From contig JAVLUZ010000154.1 of NCBI GenBank assembly GCA_036768485.1, forward strand, positions 42,483,784 through 42,547,783: a stretch of 64,000 nucleotides of DNA, read 5' to 3'. Source of the stretch: Mermis nigrescens (lineage: Eukaryota > Nematoda > Enoplea > Mermithida > Mermithidae). Positions 12,401-22,600 of the stretch are shown in pieces. Position numbers and translations under genes: made by a program. Every line of letters begins with the position of its first letter. Within the stretch, counting starts at the first letter, position 1. The notes under the pieces were generated by a model, which did not search any database, was not told where the DNA came from, and was given only the letters and a program-made list of their open reading frames with translations.

Positions 12401-15400
12401 CAAGGTCCAGAGTTGAGGGAAGGGTGATATCCCAAAATGGGGGACCAGTAAATTAAGTAGTGTCTTTGTATGAGCGAACAAATCTTTGTAGATATTTTAT
12501 ATAAATATATTTTTAAACATACACATTTTTACATACTGCCAGTGTGTGACCTGCAACCGGCATGCAGTCCTAAACAGTGTTTTTTGTGCAAGATACCTTT
12601 TTACATGTACAAAAATGGTATCCAAGTCTTTGAACATTTTGTACATGCAAATTTTTGTGTACTATTATAGTATGGTACAGTAGCGATTTAGTGTGGTAAA
12701 ACAGGGGTTTTCGACCTTCGGTAGCGTATCTTAGCTAATTCCTGGGTTTCTGAATATTTGACATTTTTTCCATTCTAAATGCAAATTCTACTATTTTAAA
12801 GATATATAGGACAGACAATTACTGATGCGCCGAAAATTTTCGGGAATTTTACACCTTTTTACAGTTTTTGTCTCTCCAGAAATCTTTGTGCACGTACAAA
12901 GACAGTGCTGAAAAGTCTCTGTACATTATGAAAAATCTCTGCCAAATACAAAAAACCGTGGTCCTAAATGTGATAATTCGGCCTGGATATAGTTCATAAG
13001 ATTATTTGGCGCGAAGCGCCGAAATTTTTATGAGCTTTTGATGAAATTTATACATAAAACTTGACTGAGAAAGCTAAAACAACTTGTACTACAAAATCAG
13101 AAATATTACAGATATTATACTATGCCAATTAAATCTTGTAATAAGCACTACTGTGCTTAGAAATCCAATGCAACATCAGGATAAATTAGTCAATTTTATC
13201 TTTGAACGGCAAAAAAGTGTAAAGTTATTAAATGGTACTTATTTTGCATAAAATTTTTAAAAACAGTATAAATAGATACAAAAGATATTTAAATCTGCAT
13301 AAAGATGCCTAGATTATACAAAAATTGATTTTTGAGTGTTTAATGCCCCTGCTTCAATCTAAATACAGTATATTAGCGATATTTTGCGCGAAGCACCGAA
13401 AATTTTTTGAAATTTCCTAAAAAGATACTGAAAAACGATATAATTAATATCACTTTGTCCAAGAAAGTATTTTAACATTGTATAAAAATGGCTCCAAAAA
13501 ATGCACGAGCCGATGGCAAAACCTGCATTTATTGGACATTTTTAGGTGCGTTTTTGCGATTTTCGGCCGAAAATTTGTAATCATTTATACCCTCTCCCAT
13601 AAAAATGGCCGAAAACCATACGTGTAACAGGAAGGGCTTTGGGGAATTCCCCACCCACCCAGGGTTGGACGTCCTCCTCCCTAACCCTTCCCTCCAACGT
13701 CAGAAAATTTTTACCCACCCTCCCTATTTTTGGCGAAAATTTGCGCTTTTTTGGCTATTTTAGGTGCTTTTGCCATTTTTGACATAGAATTAGAGTCGCT
13801 AATCCCCCACCCGAAATTTCTAGCCGTTACATGTATGCCGAGGAGCCCCTCTCGAAAATTTTGAGCTGTTACATGCATGTTTCATAGTGACAGTTTGTCT
13901 ATTTACTCTTGCTTACTTTCAAAAATACTGTATCACTTCGGGAAATTCTAATAGTTAGCTGCACTTTTGCCATAGTAAAAATTAGGTTCAAAAATATTCA
14001 AAAGGTTCTCACCAAAAATCGTCTGACAGTGGCTTGAGTCTTGTACTCTGAGAGGGGGTAATAAACCTCCCTCACCCCTCCCTTCGGAAATGTGTGTTTC
14101 CGATCCATGTAGCAAGCATGAGAATTAAAACTTAGTCATCACATGAATAATAAATTGGCACTTTGCTGTATGTAACTTTGTGTAACTGGGTACGCGATTG
14201 AAACCACAAGATAAGTCTATAGGTAAAAAATAGCCTTTGTACTGCAGATGCATTCTAAATAGTTAATATTCAACGGACATATTAAACTTATTCATATTTG
14301 ATTTTGACCCTCGGCGCCTCGGCACTTTTCAGCTTCGCCCTCGGCGCCGAGGCCGAGGCTCCAAAAAACGCCGAGGCTTGCCGAGGCCGAGGCCGAGGCC
14401 TCGGTCCGATCACTGGCTCCAACATTAGTTTAAAATCTAGAATCGACTATAGATTCTAGTGCCTTATACTAATTTATCAATTCGCACTGTTTACCTCTTG
14501 GCATGAACTTATAGTGAATAAATACGCCAGCATTTCTTGTCCAATGTGGCAATTTTCTGTTTTTTATTCCTTTACAACACGGTATTTTTGTATGCAGCAA
14601 GGATTTTTTCCGATGCACAATGACTTTTCGGAGATCGTTTTTACATATGTACAAAGATTTTTAGGAAGATAAAAACTGTTAAAAGATCCGAAATACTTTC
14701 ATTCCCGAAAATTTTAGGCTCTTCGCGCCGAAAAGAGTAATTGCTTCTTTTATATATCTTTTATAATGACTGAATTTGCATTCAGAAAATAAAACTGTAA
14801 AATTTTTCGGCGCTTTGCGCCGTTTTGAGGCAATTTTTAATAATTTTATCGTCAGAAACCCAGAGACTGGCTAAAATGCTCACTACTAAAGGTCGAAAAA
14901 CCCTGTTTTACCACATTAGGACCGCTTTTGTACCATATTATAGTTCTATTTTTACTAGGCATATGTTCAGAACGCTATATTATAACGCTACAAACAACGT
15001 CTTACTTATTTCTGTTTTTGAGTTCATACATAAGTTTGAATCAGCCAAAATATTCTAGTGCATCTATACTTAAATTAGTATTTTTCAATGTCTTCAGATG
15101 ACTTGAATTTATGTTGAATGCATGTCAATGTCATTGTTTTCTCTAAATTTGATAAGTTTTTGTTTCATTTCTTCTCGCCCAGCAATTGCTCGCCAAACGA
15201 TTGCTCTGTATGCTGTGGCGGAAAATTTTCAAGCTCATTAGATATGCGTCCCTCCACGCTCGTTTCCTCGTGTGGAGGTCCCATCTCGCTAGACCCACCG
15301 TCCCGCTTGACCCACCGTCCCGCTAGACCCACCGTCCCACTAGACCCACTTTTTCGTCCCGCTAGACCCACCGGAAGTCTCGCTAGACCCACCACGTGCA

Positions 15401-18400
15401 TAATGAGGTGTCCCGCTAGACCCACCGTTTTGCGACCGTCCCGCTAGACCCACTGTCTCGGAAGACCCACCAGGAAGAAAATTATGTACGCTTAAAAGCA
15501 AAAACAGAAATGCTTTCAAAGTGCATCCATTCAAGTATATATGTTTAGTCAAATATATAAATAATTAATTGAAAAATAATTACATTTCATTAACCACCTT
15601 ATCAATTAAATTTAATTATTAAATAAATAAATTTTGTATATTATTGCATGAAATTGTGTATATTATGCAAATAAGATATGTGCGTGCATGTGTGTGGCAA
15701 TGGTAAAGTAACCAGCCATGGCCGATAATTTTAAGAATGAATTTTTATCTTTCATGTCAAGGAATACACTCTTGTCAAACACATTTCAGAAAGCATTTTT
15801 TGCTTATTATCGGAATGGTACTGTACTCTTTGTAACCTCCGATCATGGAATTTCCGTATACTAAGTAGGCACACAGATTGAAGCGTCGACACTGCATTCC
15901 GATAACAGTACAGATATGCACATATGAATATGATGAAAAGCATTTAGGCATTTCACGAAAGACGGCTCAACAATAATCGGGCCGAGCAGATGTTGCAAAT
16001 TCTCACAAGAAAAAATCGAAAATGTTGTTAGGTCATTGTCAATAAATCCCAATCTATTTTTAAAAATAGGACTAAGGAGCGCTAATGTCCATGTGCTCAC
16101 TTTATTTCATCGCTTCATATACTATGTGGAAATTTTGATTGCGAATCGAGCCATGGATTTCGGTCGCGCTTATTTCGTTTTAATTCGTTATATGAAGTCA
16201 GCTATGTTAGTCTGTGAAGCTGATAATAACGAAACTTTTTTCGAATGATATGGTAATTATATACAATTGCGCATTCATGAAAACAAACTAACCGCTTGTT
16301 ATCGACTATTGCACACCTCAAACTTGCTTTTAATGAATGATTACAAAAAATTTTTGCAGAATTCACTTAAGCGTCTTGATAACTACTTTTCATTTCACGT
16401 GTAATATGTATGTCTTCATTTTTTCGAGTGGGTCTAGCGGGACGGTCGCGAAACGGTGGGTCTGCGGGACAACTCATTATGCACGTGGTGGGTCTATCGA
16501 GATTTCCGGTTGGTCTAGCGGGACGAAAAAGTGGGTCTAGTGGGACGGTGGATCTAGCGGGACGGTGGGTCTAGAGGGACGATGGGTCAAGCGGGTCACA
16601 ATCCGTGTGGAGGCACTGCGACATGAATTTATGAGAAGTTGCTAATGCATCCCATTCCACCCATGCCTGGGCGTGGGGGGGGGTTTGGGGGGTATGCACC
16701 CCCCCCAGAAATCAATATACCCCCCCCCAGAAATCAAAATACCCCCAGAATTCAATTTTTGAAAATTTTTTTCGCTTTTTCGCAATTTTTTGATGCCAAT
16801 GGATAGTGCTTGATGAGAAACGTCGAAAAATGGTGTTTTTATCACCATACCATCGTTTTTAAGGCCATTTTTTGACCTTCAAAAAAATCTTGCACCCCCC
16901 CCCCAGAAATTTCTTGCTGCCCACGTATGATTCCACCTACCTACAACAACTTCAGAACAGAAATTTTGTGCTACCATTCTCTGTTCATACTCTTGAATAA
17001 ATCCGCATAAGAGCCATCGGACTGAAAAAATTCTGCGCTGCCAAATACCTGTTCTGAAAATCGGAAAAATTTCCGACTTGAATTACTTTGCTTCAATGAT
17101 CAGCTTGTAACTGATAGAACGAATTAGAAAAACTCAAAAATGCATTTTCTTGACTAATCACAGGTGATTGGCGAGCAATCGCTTGGCGTGTGCGGAAAAT
17201 TGCTCGTCAACAATTGCTCGAGAACAATTGCTCGCCAACAATTGCTCGCCCAGCACCTGTCGACTTTATTGAGTGCATTTGAACTGAAAATTAAAATTAA
17301 AGGAATTAAAAATCATTTTAGTACACTAAAAATGAATACTTTCAAACTGAAACTACTGCTTCTTCTTTCCTACCAAAAACGAAACAATCTCTACATAGAT
17401 AAATGTATGAGGGCAAATGTATGCAACATCACGATATAAAATGACAATTGCTGATTCAAATAAATGAGAAGCAACAATTCTTAGGGAGCAGTTCCCATGT
17501 GATTAATTCACTGGCGAGCAATTGCTCAGCAAGTAATCGTTCGGCTAGCAATTGTTGGTGATTGGCGAGCAATTGTTAGGCGAGCAATTGTTCGTCGAGC
17601 AATACATTTGGCGAGCAATTGCTGTGCGAGCAATTGTTGGCGAGCAATTGCTGAGCGAGCAATTGTTGGGCGAGCAATTGTTGAACGAGCAATTGCTGGG
17701 CGAGCAATTGCTGAGCGAGCAATTGCTGGGCGAGTAATTGCTGGGCGAGCAATCGCTGATCGAGCAATTCTTCTCGAGCAATTGTTGGCGAGCAATTTTC
17801 CGGTAATCCACTAAGTAAAGATCGAACTTTATATAAGGACGCATTTGTAATGAACTGTGTTACAGTGATGCTAAAATCTACTACGTAAAAAATTTGCAAA
17901 GACTTCTGGGTAGGCACGCACGTCTTTGCACGTGTACTACACTGCGCTAAATTCACTGTATTAAAATCGGGAAATTTTTAGCAAATCATCCGGGAAAACC
18001 GGAAAAAACCCGGGAATTTTATTTGGAGAAATCGGTGGCCACTCTGCTAATACATATAAACTCAAACCTGACGTTACTGTTTTCATGTCTGGCTAATTTA
18101 TTTCTCTGTATTTTAAGAAGATGTCATTACACCGACTTGTTTAAATAACTTGACATAGAAATCGGCTTAACTGTCAGCCATGTCTTGCTTGTTCTGAATT
18201 TTCAAAGCTCCTTAGAATAAAAAATTTGGTCGAATTAAGTGACCCTTTCAATAGATCTATTTTTATGTGCCTCCATAATATATACATGCGTTCTCGCCTC
18301 AAAAATGCATGCATTCATAACTAACCATACATGTAAAGGCTCAAAATTTCGGGAGGAGGGTCTCTGGCCATTTTTAGGGGAGGGCGGGGGTTTAAGACCT

Positions 18401-19355
18401 CAATTTTTGGCCGAAAACGGCGAAAAATCGTCTAAAAACGGCTCAAAAATTCAATTTTTCCCTTAAATCGCATGGGAGGGGGTCAAAAATTTTCTGGCTT
18501 CGGGAGGAATGGGGGGACGGCCGACTTTGGGCAGGGGGATCCCCCAATCCCCCTCTTACCTGTATGTAACAAACCTCAAGCTTTGCTTCGATTCGCAGTC
18601 TTACGGCTGAGAAGTTAATGTGATTTAAATATCAATTAATATAGTATTTTAAGCGAAGTAATGCTCGAATGTTTAATAATAATTGCATTTGTTAATTGTT
18701 CATGTAGTACTGGATAGGTAGAATCATCCTTTCTTGCGCCATCTGTACCTGATTCAGCCAGTTATACCTAAATATCTCAGTCGGTTTGGAGCTTTTTGAA
18801 ACCGGCTATGTGTTTATTTAGGTTCTGTGTTATACAGCATTAGAGAACAATTACCAGCACTCGTTTAGAGTTCGGATCTTGAGTCATTAATAGCACGAGC
18901 AAAATATTTATTATTTTAATTTAAAATAAGTCTTATTCTTTGCAAGAACTGGAATTTGGCTTTTAGTTTTCTTCAAATTTCGACATTTGATTCCGTCCGA
19001 AATGCGCTCTTAGAATTTGTTCAGGAAAAATAATTTCATGATCGGCCTATACTTCCATAATCAATAAATTTATTACACAATCGTACGTTTCTATGCACTG
19101 ATTACTAGAATGTAGTCGGAAATAGTGAAAAGAGTGGAATGTATCTCACAAGAAATTCGGGGTTCTAAATAATTTTCGTAAGAATCGGGAAAAACCCGGC
19201 CAAATCTCCCAGACCGTGTTATGTAAGTTGCGCTCGGCAATTAGAAATTAGACCAGCAACTTCCGTCCATAAAAATGGTTTGCTTTTAAATTTCTAAACA
19301 TAAGTAGTGCACGTATCAAATTCCAATCGTCTACATATTACTCATGAAAGAATAA

Positions 19356-19398
<43 letters not shown>

Positions 19399-19407
19399 GT
19401 AATAGTA

Positions 19408-19444
<37 letters not shown>

Positions 19445-19548
19445 TAATAATAATTAATAATAATAATAATAATTAATAATAATAATAATAATTAATAATA
19501 ATAATAATTAATAATAATAATAATTAATAATAATAATAATTAATAATC

Positions 19549-19587
<39 letters not shown>

Positions 19588-19593
19588 TTAATA

Positions 19594-19634
<41 letters not shown>

Positions 19635-22600
19635 AATAGTAATAAGTATAACTTTCTTATTCGCATTTATTATTTTTCTTCTTTTATTTTCGGATATCTG
19701 CATCCAGTCAGCGGGAGAGCAATCTAAAAGGTGTAGATCATAAGCTTAAAATATTTGGAAATGGAAATTCGATGAAAGAATGGAAATGAAAAAGATGGAA
19801 ACAAAAAGCTTGACATTAAAAATTATTTGAAGCATTTTGTTAGACGATTCAAGAAGTTTTTTATCCGGGAAATTAAGGAAACTTCTTTGCTTAGATTTTT
19901 AGCCAAACGCAGCGTGTGTGCGTATCCTAAAGGACAAACAACTAAATTGTAATACATACTTTACCAATAAGGCAAACACAGTAAAAATGATAGCCCGACA
20001 GAATAAATAATCCGGATTTCATGGGTTCTATGGATCAGTTATATACATTTAGATCGTTTTATTGAAGAAAAATAATGATAACTGCTAAATAATGGCCAAA
20101 AAGCATGTATTGCAATAAAGTAAGTTAAGGTTTCGAACATGTAGCGGCTCGAAATTTCGGTTGGGGGTCCTCGGCAATTTTTAGGAGGGAATGAATGACC
20201 TTGTTCGAAAATGGCAAAAAAGCATCTACAAATGGCCAAGGAATGCAAGTTTCAGGCACGTAGCTGGCCGTCCTATTTTGGGGGGACCAACACCAATTTA
20301 GGGGGGACAAAGCAAAAATAGCACAAAATAATGTTTAAAAAGCCCTATTTTTCCGATTTTTCTGAATATTGGGGAGTCCGACCACAATTGGGCGTGGGTG
20401 GGGGGGGGTTTGGGGGAGTATGCACCCCCAGAAATCAAAATACCCCCCTCAGAATTCAATTTTTGAAAATTTTTTTCGCAATTTTTTGATGCCAATGGAT
20501 AGTGCTCCATGAGAAACGTCGAAAAATGGTGTTTTTCGCCATAACACCATTTTAAGGCCATTTTTTTACCTTAAAAAAATCTTGCACCCCCAGAATTTTC
20601 TTGCTGCCCACGTATGGTCCGGACCACACATGGGCGTGGGGGGTTTGGGGGGTATGCACCCCCCAGAAGTTGAAATACCCCCCAGAAATCAAAATACCCC
20701 CAGATTCAATTTTGAAAATTTTTTCGTTTTTTTAGCAATTTTTTGATGCCATTGGATAGAGCTTGATGAGAAACGTCGAAAAATGGTGTTTTTTTCGCCA
20801 TACCACCATTTTTAAGGCTATTTTTGACCTTTAATATGGTCCGACCCCCCATTCCCCAGAGCTACGTGCCTGGCAAGTTTTCGTTGAAAATCGAGAGAAG
20901 TGTTTTTGGGAGTTGAACCCCTAAAATGGCTGAACCCTTGAAAAATGGCTACACCCTTGAAAAATGGCTGCGAGCGACCCTTAAGAATTGTCGATTTTTC
21001 GTGAAAAAAATCATAAAAAATTTGCCTCTTAAAGCTAGCTTTTCCGGCTTATTTTTGACATAAAAGTCAAATTTTCGGTGCTTTGCATGATAAAACGGCG
21101 ACTGAACAAAAGGACATAGACATCACGGAATGATTCTGTCTAGCGCACGTTGGCGTGGGGGGAGTTTGGGGAGTATGCATGCACCCCCAGAAGGCCGAAT
21201 ACTCCCTCAGGAACCAAAATACCCCCCAGAATTCAATTTTTGACATTTTTTGTTTTTTTTCTCGCAATTTTTTGATGCCAATGGATAGTGCTCGATGAGA
21301 AATGTTGAAAAATGTGTGTTATTCCGCCATACAACCATTTTTAAGACCATGTTTTGACCTTTGAAAAGTACTGCAACCCCCATCCAGAATTTTGGTGCCG
21401 CCCACCTATTTTGTGTAGGTATGTCCGATCATGAAATTTATATTGAAGCATAAAAAATATTTTTGGCAATTTTTTAATCCTCTGAAATATTAGCGTTGGC
21501 AACCAGTTAAATGAGTTAATTTTTAAGACGGATTTTTTTGACAATTTTTATAAGTTTTGCATAATTTTCTGATAGAGCGTGGATTTATCTATCTAAATTG
21601 CAACTAAGAAGCTGTTACAGTAAGTATTCAGCCCTCAATGTAACTAATTATGTAGCTTACTTGTCAACTAACTAAGCTACTTAATTAGTCAAATTGTGAA
21701 CTCTATATATTTATGGTAGCAGCTTTTTAGCCGTCCATTTCGGACGAGAAAGCCATACTCTATCAGAAATTTATGTAAAACTTATACTATTCAATTCACA
21801 AATTGTAAAAAAAAACTTTTTTGAAAACTTAACTCAGTTAACTAGCTGCCATCATAGGTGGGCAGCACCAAAATTCTGAGAGGAAGGGGTGAAAAAATTT
21901 TCAAAAAGTCAAAAAATGGTCTTAAAAGTGGTCGTATGCACACATGGGCGTGGGGGGGGTTTGGGGGTATGCACTCCCCCAGAAGTTGAATCCCCCAGAA
22001 ATCAAAATACCCCCCCCCCAGAATTCAAATTTTGAAAATGTATTTTGCTTTTTTAGCGATTTTTTGATTCCATTGGATAGTGCTTGATGAGAAACGTCGA
22101 AAAATGGTGCTTTTTCGCCATACGACCACTTTTAAGACCATTTTTGGACCTTTGAAAATTTTTCACCCCCTCCCCCTCCAGAATTTCGGTGCTGCCCACC
22201 TATGGTCGTATGGCGAAAAAAACACCATTTTTCGACCTTTCTCATTGAGCACTATCCAATGGCATCAAAAAATTGCTAAAAAGCAAAAAAATTCAAAATT
22301 TGAATTCTGGGGTATTTTGATTTCTGGAGGTGCATACCCCCCAAACCCCCCCCCACGCCCACGTGTGGCTGCCATTGCTATTTGAAATACTTTCTCAAAT
22401 AATTTTTCCTCATTCGTTTGTCGTTCCTTCGTAGGGTTTGCCCATCATGCACCTTCGACCGGGGACAGAAATTCGTTTCACGCCTCTCACAGGCGAATTG
22501 TCCAATTACGCTCCTTCCCCTGGCGAACCCCAAATTGCGAATTTTAACTATTACGATTCGGTTTTGACCAAAATGATCGAATCGTGCCAGAAGCCGCAAG

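Larger units (their letters stand above)
20253..20872 (+). mobile_element. Composite family C element carrying two family A elements
   Basis: C ends CAGGCACGTAGCTGGCC and AGAGCTACGTGCCTG are intact, and the flanks GCAAGTTT (20245-20252 and 20873-20880) are identical. Inside, two A elements (20383-20616 and 20625-20838) are separated and bordered by the same target site: AGTCCGAC, GTCCGGAC and GTCCGAC. The structure is the same as at 42292-42866. Confidence 0.9.

Noticed and set aside
17526..17956. Repetitive peptide frames on both strands
   Set aside because: They come from a 15-bp minisatellite whose period is a multiple of three, so every frame stays open.
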